A stretch of DNA of 64,000 bases from Oegoconia quadripuncta (GCA_949316235.1 OX438747.1:31654601-31718600); one strand, 5' to 3'; shown: positions 21,376 to 32,276, numbered from the stretch's first letter. Made by a program: numbers and translations. The notes: a model not told the origin generated them from the sequence alone.

Positions 21376-21760
21376 ATGAAGCAATTGTTTTTGCGGACCG
21401 TACTACAATGGTCCCTACACACAGTTGTCATGTCCTCTAAAAAGGGTACCCGGCACAACATTAGGGTCTATTTGCTAAAATTGGTCACAACCTGTGCGTA
21501 TTCGGACGGTTTATGACTACGGCGTAGACATTCTTACGCCCGTAGACATTGCTACGCTCGTAGCCAGCTACGACACACATTTCATTCCGATATCAAATAT
21601 TTTATTATTTTGTTTGTTACTTGTTTTTATTTGTTACTTCTTAAATTAATTATGAATTGTGTTACAAAATTGAGGCCAGGGGTCTACGTCTAATGGCGTT
21701 CATATTAAAGACGATTACATTTTGATTGCATGCCACATGGAAATACAGCTTTTTTGATAT

Positions 21761-21866
21761 TCTTGGACAAATACACAGCGCCATCTAGTTGCACCAGATG
21801 GTTGCGTAATATAACACAAATATATTTCATTTTGTACAAATATTTATTATGATAAATGACGGATGA
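21761..21866 (-). mobile_element. SINE family A, 3' fragment
   Basis: ACACAGCGCCATCTAGTTGC and CAGATGGTTG are followed by a short stretch up to TATTTATTATGATAAATGA. The head is absent and there is an internal deletion. Confidence 0.55.
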
Positions 21867-21909
21867 AAGAATGCAGCAGATATGAGAATGTTGAGATGGA
21901 TGGATGAGA

Positions 21910-22158
21910 TCGTCGGTGGGTCAGCGATTAAGACGCGGTCTCTCAATTTGGGAGGTCCGGGTTCGATTCTCAAGCAAGCCATGTACCGATAAGTTTTAAA
22001 TTTAATGTAATTACTTAAGTGCATTTATCCTACTGCTCTTGAATGGTGAAGGAAAACATCGTGAGGAAACCTGCATGCCTGAGAAATAAACATTCAAAGG
22101 CATGTGACGTCCCCAACCCGCATTACGAGGGAAGGCCTATATCCCTGCAGTTGAAAGG
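21910..22158 (+). mobile_element. SINE family D, full length
   Basis: The tRNA-like head has GTGGGTCAGCGATTAAGACG (A-box region) and GGTTCGATTCTC (B box, 21960-21971), then GCATTTATCCTACTGCTCTT, AGGAAAACATCGTGAGGAAA and CTGCAGTT at the 3' end. It is the only copy here with its head. Confidence 0.7.
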
Positions 22159-22170
22159 AAACCGTTTAGG

Positions 22171-22210
22171 TTAGTATGGAAAGAAAGAAAGAAAGAAAGA
22201 AAGAAATTAT
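22171..22210 (+). repeat. (GAAA)n microsatellite
   Basis: A GAAA-unit run that could be the tail of a minus-strand LINE. The AAATTATTTATTTGCCAG sequence that follows is not placed in a family. Confidence 0.5.
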
Positions 22211-22326
22211 TTATTTGCCAGTTATTAATACAGTTTACAAGGTCTGATAAGAAATTTAGGAATCATGTATTCAATCTGCATGCAGATGTACAAAATATGA
22301 TTTGTGACACTTTACATAGCATTCTG

Positions 22327-22452
22327 ATAATTTATGGACATGGTATAAGGAGGGATGAAACGCATGTTACTAACAGAGTGATGAATATGGATGTCGATGG
22401 TTGGAGAGGAAGAGGAAGACCAAGGAAAAGATGGATGAATAGTGTAGTGTGA
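22327..22452 (+). pseudogene. LINE RT C-terminal remnant (YGH, GRGRPRKRW type)
   Basis: 42 codons open to TGA contain IIYGHGIRRDETHV and DGWRGRGRPRKRWMNSV, the conserved region close to the end of LINE ORF2 in several insect families. No RT core is present. A TTGATTGATTAA tail-like stretch follows near 22540. Confidence 0.6.
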
Positions 22453-22601
22453 AGGGTGATATGAATGAAAAGGGCGTGAATAAGGAGGTAACGGTTGACT
22501 TGTACTACACTAAGTTCCTACTATAAACATTAAAGCGTATTTAATTGATTGATTAAAGGTGGCTTCAGAATAGTTTACTTAGTATGGGTAATCGTAAATT
22601 T

Positions 22602-23388
22602 TTTTACATATCTCTTGCTCTGTAAGTAGTCACTTACTTCCCTGAATGCCGGGGTGTATGGATATCATTACAGCATAGGTTTCAAAACCTACCATGTAAT
22701 GTTAGCATTACAGCATAGGTTTTGGAATTTGAAAAAAGAACTGTCATACTCATACCGTAAGAAGAATATTATTAAAAAGTTAATTTTTTCTTTTTCGGTA
22801 TCGATTATTTACTCGAATCGGAATCGAGACAATTTATATTAGGATTTATGAAGATTTTATTTATATCGAACTATTTGTTTCGCATGTTAGTTGAAATCGA
22901 TTTAAAAATCAAACTGGCCAGCACGATTTGACGCGCTTGCGTACCATAAAATCGTGAAGAGTAAAAAAGGCAGCCGACTAGCTAGGCGCGAAAGTAAATT
23001 TTTCGTGTTTTGGAGTTCTTTCTCAAAAGTTTTGAAAAATGTCAAGTGACGAAGACATGGATCTAACCCCCGATTTTATAAAAGAACAAGCAAAAACAGT
23101 TTTAGAAAATCTATTACCGCCGAACGAAAGAAAGATATGTAAAGGCATACGACGAATTTGTGAAGTGGCGGTCAGAAAAAAAAGTTAAATCTCTTTCTGA
23201 AAGTGTTTTTATATCATATTTTAAATGAATTATCTAAGAAGCTACAACTTGTTTTTACTTACCTCACAATCGATATGTAAAGCAGAGTGTTTATCTCGGG
23301 TGTAAGCATCAATTGCATACTCGGGCTAATTAGCAAAAACCTCGTATGCAATTGATGTCATACAGCCGTTGGTTAACAATCTACTATT
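22602..23388 (+). mobile_element. Hairpin-ended element K, longer copy with remnant ORF
   Basis: Its boundaries come from comparison with the inverted copy at 61149-61788. Near the left end CATTACAGCATAGG and its partner AAAACCTACCATGTAATG can fold. Near the right end CATCAATTGCATAC and GTATGCAATTGATG can fold. The centre has a decayed frame. Confidence 0.65.
23039..23281 (+). pseudogene. Decayed N-terminal ORF in element K, possibly recombinase-like
   Basis: It starts ATGTCAAGTGACGAAGAC (acidic start MSSDEDMDLTPDF). After a frameshift near 23140 it reads AYDEFVKWRSEKKVKSLSES, and after a second shift near 23225 NELSKKLQ, ending at a stop. The block resembles the N-terminal region of insect proteins linked to Crypton-type tyrosine recombinases; that link is from memory of the pattern only. 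Catalytic residues would be C-terminal and are absent. The copy at 61149 lacks 23040-23165 but has the second shift corrected. Confidence 0.4.
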
Positions 23389-23560
23389 ATCGAATTCGAC
23401 TATGGTTCCTTAGGAAAAGTTGTTTATAATCAAAAGTGTCGTTACCAGTTAATGGGAATTACACAAATTCCAATTCACCCTGTATTGGGCAGGTACCCGG
23501 GTTCACTGCCCAATACATAAATTGGCTATTCGGCCAATTTTCTTTGAAATTTTCGATTCA

Positions 23561-23889
23561 CCGCCTCCGTGGCTCAATGTAAACAACATTGGGTTAACGA
23601 TTCGGAGGTCGCGGGTTCTATCCCCAGCGGGGTACCTGTTTAAGTACTCGGGTTTGTTGGTGATAAGGCATTTTAAATGTCTTAAATAATTACCACCATC
23701 TTATTTAGAGTCTGCTGCCAAGCAACAATGTTAATAGAATTGTTGTGTTCCGGTTGTCAGAAATAAGATAGCCAGTTCTCCAAATGTGTTGGGGTTTCCG
23801 GGTGAGTACGCTTCCACCTTCGACTTCATCTTCACTTAACATCAGTTGTGATTGAGGTCCAGTACCAACCTGTAGTGCATAAAAAAAAT
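23561..23889 (+). mobile_element. SINE family C, full length
   Basis: Head CCGCCTCCGTGGCTCAATGT, B box GGTTCTATCCCC, body to CATCAGTTGTGATTGAGG, poly-A tail at 23878-23889. A (TC)n run follows. Confidence 0.8.
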
Positions 23890-23899
23890 AAAAAACACC

Positions 23900-23902
<3 letters not shown>

Positions 23903-23939
<37 letters not shown>
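23903..23939 (+). repeat. (CT)n microsatellite
   Basis: An uninterrupted CT dinucleotide run directly after the SINE C tail. Confidence 0.9.
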
Positions 23940-23941
<2 letters not shown>

Positions 23942-24324
23942 CTCTGCAACGTTTGTTGGGTTAATTTTGTTAGGCCTTATCTATTACACAGCGCTTTGTG
24001 TTATAGGAGTTCGTTTGTATGAATAGTTCACAGCAGTACTAGAAGCTAGTTGTAATCGAACCTCCGACCCTCTTATAACAAAGTGCACCCTCTCTGCAGG
24101 AGGGCCAGTCCTCCGAGAACTAAGTGGGTTTCCTCGTATACTATTGCATTAATGGGCAGCCATTTGTAACTAACGTTGTTACTGGATTAGCTTTAGTTTT
24201 GTTTTCTATAGAAATTTGCGTGAGAAAAGACAAAACTAACAATAAAGTTATTACGTGTATTTTAAAGATACTATTAAACGAAAACTTATTAACATACGAG
24301 ACATATAAAATATCTAACCCAATT

Positions 24325-24380
24325 GGGATGGTCAGAGATATCCCAAACATTAGCGTTTGGGTGTTCCAAACATTACAAGT
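24325..24380 (-). repeat. Short repeat M
   Basis: CAGAGATATCCCAAACATTA and TTTGGGTGTTCCAAACATT are the reverse complement of the repeat at 11115-11208. Confidence 0.4.
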
Positions 24381-24542
24381 TTACATACAAACTTAATGTT
24401 TAGTATTTAGAAATAAACTTTATTTTATTTAGAAGTACACTTAATTTTAGATTTTTTTTGTATTCCATAAAGCCGATACACCCCAATTAGATCATATATT
24501 TTGTATTCAATATAGCCATATCTAGAAAAAAAAAATAAAGGA

Positions 24543-24737
24543 TTGTTGCTGTTGTATATGTAGGTAGAACGATTACGGGGCTGCGCCCTCCGCTGTTGGT
24601 CAAGTCAATAAAAGGAGTGTGTTTCTAACTACGTTGGCTTTGACTTGTCTCCCTGGTCACATACCTAAAAAAAATTTTACATAAACAATATTTGAGATCT
24701 CACCCAAAAAATCTCACCAAAAAAACAGTGGCGACGA
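24543..24737 (+). mobile_element. Possible LTR and primer-binding site of a Gypsy-like relic
   Basis: A TG-to-CA segment with AATAAAAGG (24611-24619) is followed by CAGTGGCGACGAG. The last ten bases, TGGCGACGAG at 24728-24737, are identical to the primer-binding site of the intact Gypsy element at 42922-47505. An ATG (24762) follows, but no gag frame of useful length. There is no matching second LTR. It may be a degraded relic, or the shared motif may be chance. Confidence 0.35.
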
Positions 24738-25599
24738 GTACCCACATGAAAAATAGTAAAATGTCTAATATTCCGTATGGAATTTTGTCTATATACACAA
24801 TAAATAACCTTGCTTGCGTGAAACAACATCCACGGTGCACTTTTCAAAATATACCCTCATTTTATTTATACCCTCATCTCTAATCAGCTGATCGACATGA
24901 AGACTGCTTAGTGAGTGAATGTGAATCAAAAACTACAAACATTTAAGTAAAGCTATAAATTCGAAAGTGCGACAGAATCAAAGCTACCGAATGAGATTTT
25001 TATAGGCATATTAGGTAAATGAAATAGAAGGTATTGGCATATGTAGTTTTTTTTTCAAAACCGTCGTCGAATAAAGTATTAATTGTGTAATTTAATGGTC
25101 GCGTAGGCTACATACTATTCCACAGACATAAATTTAACTAAATAAATAAAGAAAACTTGGAGAAAATATGTGTTCCAAATAAATATCGAATGAACCCTAC
25201 GAATCTCGCCATTCACATATCAAACAGCTGCCGGCACGGACGTTTTTGAAAAAAAAAGTTAAACTATCTATGCCAATAACTTCTATTTCACTTACCTAAT
25301 ATGCCCTATTTTTTTCCTGACGGTAAACAAACTCATCCGGTATATAAAAAGCATAGATTTATCTCGCTCTAACCAGGATGATATTTAATTATCGAAGGAT
25401 GTTGTAGATTTATCCGTTCTCTATTATCCAAGATGGCTACTGACTTGCAAATTAATTGAAAGCCTAAACTGAATCGCGATAAACGTCATATTATGAAATT
25501 TGGAAAAGAAATCTATTTAGAACTCATCTTGGGTGGAAACAAGAGTTGATGGTAAACTCAGGGCAATTACAATATTTTATAAAGTTCCTAACAAGACGC
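24738..25599. other. Unassigned stretch
   Basis: No gene or repeat family is recognised. A phrase near 25040-25090 (TTTCAAAACCGTCGTCGAAT) recurs near 50745, so an old shared repeat is likely. Confidence 0.3.
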
Positions 25600-25845
25600 T
25601 CTGGGAGACTCTGAAGGCTTATTTAACGGCGTACTTCCGGTCCCCATGGCCCCATGGCATCTACACCAAATGGCCAGTAAACCCATATTTACGCCATTTG
25701 AAAATGTCAAGCGGTCGCTACCGCGCCAGCACTCACCGGGATTCTACCCAGTAATGGGTAAACGTAGTGCATGGCCCTCACGCTTCCAACTCGGCCCGCG
25801 CATTGAATTAATGAGATTTACCCAGATTAGTTTACACTAATAGTA
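25600..25845 (+). repeat. Repeat L copy
   Basis: CATGGCCCTCACGCTTCCAA with the AACTCGGCCCGCGCATTG block is alignable with 47600-47885 and 48270-48440. Short plus frames here are repeat-derived. Confidence 0.4.
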
Positions 25846-26600
25846 GTAATAAATCGTTTATTCTTCAGACAATAAGGTCCATGTTTGTTAGTACAGTCTT
25901 CCATAACTAAACTAAAACTAAATAGTGGTAAATATTAAAAATTTTGAGAAGGGAAAATACCGCTTAATAATTCAAATTTCAATTGCAAAATTAAAACATA
26001 ACTTTCTAAGTTTAAACATTGAAAATTAAAATACAATGCCACCCGCTCAAATTTCATGATCAACAAGCTTAGTAATTAACAAATCACCGGATCCTAGCTA
26101 CGATGATATTAGGTAATCAAAGTGAATCACGCTTCTGAATGTACTTATAACTAAAGGATCCATCTTTTTTTACGGTTGGCAGCATTATGAACCCTAAGCA
26201 CAAGCGCGCACGCCTTATACGCCTTAACTACTGTCCATGTGCCTACGTACTTCTGACGATATAGTGCCGCCCGTCTTTTACCAATATTCATAACAAGCCA
26301 GATCTATATCGTAAATAAGTCGCTAATTTATCGGTTGCGACATAATGTCTGTACAGCTGATCCTTTTGTATGGGGAGTCGATTTTTTTTCTTTTTTCAAA
26401 TATATATTTTGTATTATAGTAATCTCACTTACTTAAGAATCTTTCGTCTTAGCGCCCCCTTTCTAAAAGAAACTGAATTATTAAACTGATTTTATTGACA
26501 TTTTTAGTAATGTAGGTGTCAATACTTATTTATAGGCGAGATTGTAATAAAACGTTTTGGGATAAAAGTCACATTATTAATGAAATTAAAAAGGCCACAA
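25846..26600. other. Unassigned stretch
   Basis: AT-rich. TAAGTCGCTAATTTATCG at about 26317-26334 is shared with the inverted-repeat element at 60082-60203. No gene is seen. Confidence 0.3.
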
Positions 26601-27044
26601 AGCGTGATTAGTCATTAAAAAAAACAAATCCGTGAGAATTTAAGTGAAAACGTATATTACTTTCAGGCGCTCTTATAGATTAGATATATTAAAATATTAA
26701 ACTGCATTGGATATATAAATTTATTATAAATTATTATGCTAGCGATTTCGAGCAATCGATGAGAAACATCGTAAAATTATGTGATTTGAAATGTGAAAAC
26801 ACCAAAACAATTGTAGTGTATTATACAAAGTAATATATTAAATTTTTATTATTTAAATATAATAAATAACGTGCTTAATATTATAATTAAGTGGAGTGAC
26901 TCGAAAACGATTTTATTTCCAAACAATTTTGGTGTAATAATTTCCCCAAAAAAAAAAATATTTTTAAAAGTTTGTCTTCAAAAATGGAACTGTAAATAAA
27001 GAGGACATACGAGTAGTTTTAAAGTAATTGGTGTTTAAATCAAA
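26601..27044 (+). promoter_or_regulatory. Candidate promoter and 5' leader of the gene at 27045
   Basis: AT-rich, free of recognised repeats, and directly upstream of the only convincing host exon. A four-codon uORF (ATG GAA CTG TAA, 26984-26995) lies in the presumed leader. I cannot place a transcription start. Confidence 0.3.
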
Positions 27045-27249
27045 ATGCTAACAATGTCTACCCTAATGATGCCCGCCGCTACAATGACGACGATGACGAA
27101 CGCAGGACCTATCCCCGTAGCTGCTGCCACGAAGCTGGAACCTAAGCTGCTGCAGCTGCCGCATCCAGCACTGATGCAGCAGATGCCACAACAACAGCAG
27201 CCTCAATCGCACCACCATCAGCAACAGCAGCACAACAACAATAAACTTG
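27045..27249 (+). CDS. Candidate first coding exon of a host gene, Gln/His-rich N-terminus
   Basis: ATG in an AAATCAAAATGC context opens a frame that stays open to a strong splice donor, TTG|GTAAGTG, with intron from 27250. The exon gives 68 codons plus one base (phase 1). The product is rich in Met and Thr at the start (MLTMSTLMMPAATMTTMTN), then Ala/Leu/Pro, then Gln/His/Asn runs (QQMPQQQQPQSHHHQQQQ). Such low-complexity N-termini are common in insect transcription factors and RNA-binding proteins. No DNA- or RNA-binding domain is in this exon, so the function is inferred weakly and I give no name. Higher GC and third-position variety separate it from its flanks. Confidence 0.55.
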
Positions 27250-27477
27250 GTAAGTGATTTATTGTTGTTCTTAGTAAAAAAAAAAATTTATCCTCAACCC
27301 TATAATTTTATCCTCTGGAAGTGGACTGAGTTATCGAAGAAGCAGGAGCAGCTACCACGAAAAGGAGCAGAAAGAAGTATGAAAAACTACATGATCTATC
27401 TGTGTTTTTTTAAGTTTATTTTAATGTTTAGGACACCATAAACAAATACAAACCAAGAACTAAGCGGAACATACTTC
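27250..27477 (+). other. Start of presumed intron 1
   Basis: It follows the GTAAGTG donor. A frame at 27247-27441 is read-through from the exon and shows no domain. No acceptor with a following good frame is seen within the window. Confidence 0.35.
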
Positions 27478-27862
27478 TTGATGAGAAGATGACGCTTGCT
27501 CAGCCATGTTAGCCTGGTCCAAGGTAGCATAGAGTTATGTTGGGCACCATCCACCTTCTGTAGGCGCCGTGCATAGTATCGCTGTTGATGAGAAGGTGAC
27601 GCTCGCTTGGTTATGTTAGCCTGGTATCGGCGGTAATTAATCTGGGGTCCAAAGTAGCAATAGAGTTGTGTTGAGGACCATCCACTTTCTGTGGGCGCGT
27701 GCAGAGTATATCACTATTGATGACGAGGTGACTCTTGCTCGGTTATGTTAGCCTGGTATCAGCGGTAATTAGTCTGAGGACCAAGGTAGCAATAGGACAC
27801 CGTCCACCTTCAGTAGGCGCCGCATAGAGGAGATGTCTAACTCATGTTAGCCTGGTACTTGG
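27478..27862 (+). repeat. Tandem repeat, about 105-135 bp unit, 3-4 copies
   Basis: Successive units share GATGAGAAG/GATGACGAG, a GCTYGCT-type stretch, ATGTTAGCCTGGT and CCATCCACYTTCTGTGGGCG-type blocks. Starts lie near 27480, 27584, 27717 and 27830 (partial). Units differ by substitutions and by deletion of a GGCGGTAATTA segment in the first. It lies in the presumed intron. Confidence 0.7.
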
Positions 27863-28717
27863 AGGAAACGAATGTTTGATTCTCAGTGGGTTTATGTTTG
27901 GTTCCTGGTCCATTTTCAAATGTCCGTCAGACTAGCTACCATGTTATCTTCCAGTAATATTCTATTTATTCATTACCCAAGTTTACAATGCATTTTAAGT
28001 TCAGTTTAATGACTAGAGTTGCGGATAATATTTGAGGTTATCTAGTATAGCAAGCCCCTGACTCCGAAACTAGGTAAACTGTATTATCAAAGTCAGTGAA
28101 TCCTCAGGCATTGTTGACAATATCACTAGGTAAAGGATCAAATTTACAAATATAAGAAGTAAAGGTTGGAGAATCCAAGGTAAGTGTAACTTACTAAATA
28201 ATAATTTAGGTTAAGCGTTTTGTGTGAGAGTATTTGGAAGTGTATGTGTGTGTTGTGTGTAATGAGTGTAATAGTGAGTGTAGAATTACAAAGAAGTTGG
28301 TGACCTCAGGTGACTGCGATTCATGCTTCGACCTAATTTTTAATTAACATCACAATTTATTTAAAGAAAAAGAACATCTAATTTACAATAATGGCGTGCT
28401 ATCAACACATGACCGATTTTTATTCCTTTGAACACAATAGACCCGCTTTTATAACATTATCATAAATTATATAACAATAAAACACAACCAAACAGGTAGT
28501 TCACGAGTTATGGCCATCCTTGTGCAATAAAGACATCTCTCGTATTTACCTGGGCAATAATGTTTGCTATAAAAATGTTATACCACTTTATGCGTATGGC
28601 AGTTAAAATGCCTGTTGATTTACAAGCCGTGCTTGGCTGGGTGGTCACCCCCCTCTTATCTAAATATTGAGTTGGCATCGAATAACCAACTTGCTTAATT
28701 GTGGTTTTGCAAACAAA
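27863..28717. other. Unassigned stretch
   Basis: No gene is recognised. A TGTGTGTGTTGTGTGTAATG run lies near 28242. It may be intronic. Confidence 0.3.
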
Positions 28718-28990
28718 TTAATGAAAATTGAGCTCATGTCTTGCAATTTTGGTATTACATTTGTCTTTATATTTGTTTCTACATGCTCGTCGGTTTAGGG
28801 TACTCTTGACTGGGCCTTTCTTTAAGACGTCCCCGATTTGATCATGGTACTTTCGCCTACCTACACTACCATCCACATTCGCTTCGTATATCTCTTGCGT
28901 TAGTTTTCTTTCATTCCTCCTCTTCACATGTCGACTCCATCTCAGCATATCTTTTTCAATCTTTGTCACTACTGCTTCTTTCACATTACT
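28718..28990 (-). pseudogene. LINE RT C-terminal remnant (RWSRHVKRR, GDVLKK type)
   Basis: A minus frame of 88 codons contains [32 protein letters not shown] and GDVLKKGPVKSTLNRRAC, in the order typical of a LINE ORF2 end. The usual W-F/Y-G-H motif is altered to WSRH. It is the longest copy of this family here and lacks the RT core. Confidence 0.7.
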
Positions 28991-29276
28991 TTACTCGCTG
29001 CACTATTCCTGATTCTATCTTTCAAAGTCACTCCACTCCACTCATACTTTTCAGTGATCTCATTACCTCTGCATTAATTCTACTTTCATTCTTCTTCTGC
29101 CATGCCGTAAATCAGTGTTGGAACCACACCCCACCATGAAAAAACTCGTCAAACCCTAGGTTACTTACTTCTCCTTATTTTCGAGTCGATGCAAGTTTCA
29201 CATTTTTTATTGGACCAAAACTTAGCCACTCTAACAGCACTCTGTGTGGCCTTACTATAAGTAGTGTTAAGCCCAA

Positions 29277-29402
29277 TATTAATACAGGAAACAAGAACCA
29301 TTTATCTGTGTATGTCAGACGACTTCATAAAGTTAGTAAATCCTTCAAAGGGAAATGTGTACGCTCCAAAAAGGCTCCAGCAGATATTCGAGAGTTGCCC
29401 TT
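29277..29402 (+). mobile_element. LINE family 1, internal ORF fragment
   Basis: Codons match the 38525 ORF near its end (TATGTCAGACGACTTCATAA, GTAAATCCTTCAAAGGGAAA). Truncated on both sides and abuts an AAT microsatellite. Confidence 0.65.
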
Positions 29403-29404
29403 TG

Positions 29405-29439
<35 letters not shown>

Positions 29440-29442
29440 TAA
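29405..29442 (+). repeat. (AAT)n microsatellite
   Basis: An ATA/AAT run at the 3' end of the neighbouring minus SINE A, consistent with SINE-tail expansion. Confidence 0.85.
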
Positions 29443-29701
29443 ATATCCTTAGACATACACACAGCGCCATCTAGTTCCACAGTAAGCAACTATATGCTTG
29501 TGTTGTGGATACCAGATGGTTGATATAATACATAAATACATTTTTTTTTGTAAATAAATACTTATTATAAATGAAAACATCCATAACTCGGGTACACATG
29601 TCCGTATTCATCACACAAACGTATGCCCCTAGCGGGATTCGAACCCGCAACCTTTTGGTATAGTGGTCAGAGTTGCTAACCATTACACCAAACAGGTCGT
29701 C
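29437..29701 (-). mobile_element. SINE family A, full length
   Basis: ATCCTTAGACATACACACAG at the left, B box GGATTCGAACCCGC (29635-29648 on plus), head ending ACAGGTCGT. Confidence 0.8.
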
Positions 29702-29809
29702 GTAATAATTAGATTAAACGCAAATTGTTCTCAAAGAGCTATTATTAATGCAGCCGATTAGTTGAACGATAAAAATGCATAAATAACCACTGGACACTGA
29801 AGTTGTTTT

Positions 29810-29960
29810 GTATTAATAAAATTAAGTATTACTCGAAAAAAAAATTACATAAAAAAGAATACAGAAGCAAGCAAGGCTTTTTCTCAAGGGAAGATTGTAA
29901 AGCCTGGTAGCTTCAACAAAGTGACTATATTTTCAAGTGTAAATTTTATCGCTGAAAAAA
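29810..29960 (+). mobile_element. LINE family 2-like 3' UTR, decayed
   Basis: A-rich linker, GAAGCAAGCAAGGCTTTTTC, AAGGGAAGATTGTAAAGCC and TATTTTCAAGTGTAAATTTT follow the order seen in LINE families 1 and 2. Confidence 0.4.
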
Positions 29961-30241
29961 CTCGCATATTTTCATAATGGTGACCAAAAATTAGGTCTCT
30001 TTACTCGTTGAGATTTTTAAATAGAATGATGTAATGAGAAGTCCAAAATACTTGTTTCACTGAGTCTTCAGGTAATAGAGGTCTATTACCTACAAGAAAG
30101 CTCCGCACAAGAGAAAGCTCCGCACAAGAGAAGGAACGACTGAAAAGTCGGCGAGTTTCAATTCTGACCACATTTTTTTGATTTGACCAAATTTGTGACC
30201 ACATGAAGCGTGACTGCGTGTCAACCACGTACATATTGTAT

Positions 30242-30425
30242 CTTCTTCTTCAATTTAAGAGCTATATATATTATATCATTACTCCACCAGTAATGACCAC
30301 GTCTCTCTACTTTCCGCCCTCGTTTTAACCTCTTGGTATGACACGACATTCACTTTTTCTTTCAGTTGGTCAAAGTAATTACGCCTAGGTCTTCCCCTTC
30401 CTCTCTTTCCTTCAATCTTCCATAT
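30242..30425 (-). mobile_element. LINE 3' end, same family as 1099-1261
   Basis: TTCTTCAATTTAAGAGCTAT at the left and TTACGCCTAGGTCTTCC at the right match the insert in SINE C at 1099-1261 over its whole length. Confidence 0.65.
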
Positions 30426-30539
30426 TGTATACATATTGTATACTATTAATCAAAGGTGTAAAGGATATAAAAGCCAATAAAATTACCGGTATTAACTTTT
30501 GAGCTATGCAGGTGTAAATGTACTCTTTTTATATGAACG

Positions 30540-30640
30540 ACTGTAAACACGTTTGACCACAATTATACCTCTTGTCGAAGATGAAGCACGCGATCCCCAT
30601 AAATGTGAAGATTCCAAAATTGCAACGATTGGAGAACACA
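30540..30640 (-). mobile_element. LINE family E 3' UTR, diverged
   Basis: ACACGTTTGACCACAATTAT and GTCGAAGATGAAGCACGCGA on plus are the reverse of the family E 3' end. Confidence 0.5.
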
Positions 30641-31955
30641 GACGCCTGCAAGACCACATTATGAACAAAGAAGATAACCCCTTATATTCGGTACATCGGC
30701 AACAATCGGGTGGAAGCCCCGCCGCTTGATAGTCCAAAGACGGAAAGGAGATGCTTGATGGAAACCCAGCTGAAATATATCCTATAAAACGCTGATTGAT
30801 ATGCGAACTAGCATCAGTCTTCAAGTCATGGCTTTTACAGGCAGGAGCGGATTCCAATGTCACATCAGAATTCTCACCTAACCAAATCTACATCTCTGAA
30901 ACTATAATAACACAAATTTTTGTACCTGGGTCACTATTTAAGCAGTATTTTTTAGCATTATCAAATTGTCTGAATTCGTTGGTCGGACCAAAAGAGTCGA
31001 ATTATCTTTAGGGAGTCGGTACGATTGATGCTAACGTTGGTACATAGCACTGCATTGCCCAGGTTAAACGCGTTTATGTAAATTCCCTGGCAGATTACAC
31101 GTTAAGCACGCTGTTGGCCAGGTAATAGGGAAACTTTCCCTCCTGAATAATTAATCAAAGACCACTATTCCCGGACAAATTAGTTTCCGCCTTAGTTTCG
31201 TTGCGAGACTCTTACACTATACGACTAAGTGGTGATCCCTCCGGCCATTCTCGTAACTGGTAACTGATGTAGGCGAATTCAAAAATGTTTACTGTGTTTA
31301 CTGTGTTAAACCCTGCTCATCCATAACAAAGTAAATGAAAGTATAGCCGAAAAACTAAGCTAACAAATTAGAAAAAGTTTATTGAGGCTTTGTTGTACCA
31401 ATAATTTCTATAATATGCCACTTAGCACACCACATTATGGAGGTTTGTGAGAAGCTCAAGGAATCAGATCTTGATCTATCAAATCCAGCTTCAAACTGAA
31501 TTTGTTTAGCGAATATAAACGTTTTACTGTAACCCTGATAAATTTATAACTGGTATCAATCTCTAGTTCTGCTTCAGATCCGTTGACTGCGCCAAAAATA
31601 CTCCTCTATTATTAAATAAAATAGCTCAGAAATAAAAAAGATAGCTTCAGCCAGCGAGATATTTTTTGTAAAGTATTGATAAAATTTAAATTGGTCTGAA
31701 GTTATTCTATTAATTTCCAAGGTTTCTATTTATTTAATCTAGCTATTAATGGCGCGTCAGGGTTGTATGAAATTTGGGGGAGCGCGCTTTTAAAAATTGC
31801 CCGTCGACCATCAAGCGGTGAGCTGCTAGCTTTGGGGGAAGATGCAGAAAACCGACGTTTGATGACAATTTCCAAGTAACATAGAACTTTCCTTTCTGAG
31901 CAATTCATTTTTATCAACTTGTGGCTTCAATTAACAAACAATAAAAAGCAACTCT
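30641..31955. other. Unassigned stretch
   Basis: A 119-codon minus frame (30504-30863) is composed partly of LINE E and shows no domain. No other gene or repeat is recognised. Confidence 0.3.
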
Positions 31956-32276
31956 CTAGTTCTCCCGTGTGGTATCACGAACGACGCGAGTAAAACCGCT
32001 GTAATCTTTACCGCAGAAAGCACGCCGGTATTTTACATACCGACGAACCTGGATCGCGGCCTGTCATTTTTGCCTTTTTTTTTACCCGGCTCGTCGTACA
32101 AACGCGAGTCGAACAGGCAGGCCGCAACTATAGGGCGTTTTCGCTTTTTTCTCATAATTCCGTGGTATCCGTAGCGAGGTAACACAAAGCTTCAGACTCC
32201 GAACAAGACATGTTGTAATTCTCAATCAGACATGACTGTTTTGCACGCTAGTCGCGAGCGGCGTCTAAAACCGTCA
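31956..32276. promoter_or_regulatory. CpG-containing island, candidate promoter or first exon
   Basis: More GC- and CpG-rich than its flanks (GAACGACGCGAGTAAAACCG, GGCTCGTCGTACAAACGCGA, CTAGTCGCGAGCGGCG). No ORF, no repeat match in the window, no TATA box placed with confidence. Confidence 0.25.

Noticed and set aside
24124..24396. 90-codon plus frame and its 69-codon minus mirror
   Set aside because: No ATG at the stated plus start, no domain, and its end overlaps repeat M.
30504..30863. 119-codon minus frame as a gene
   Set aside because: Partly made of LINE E 3' UTR, no domain, no splice signals supporting it.
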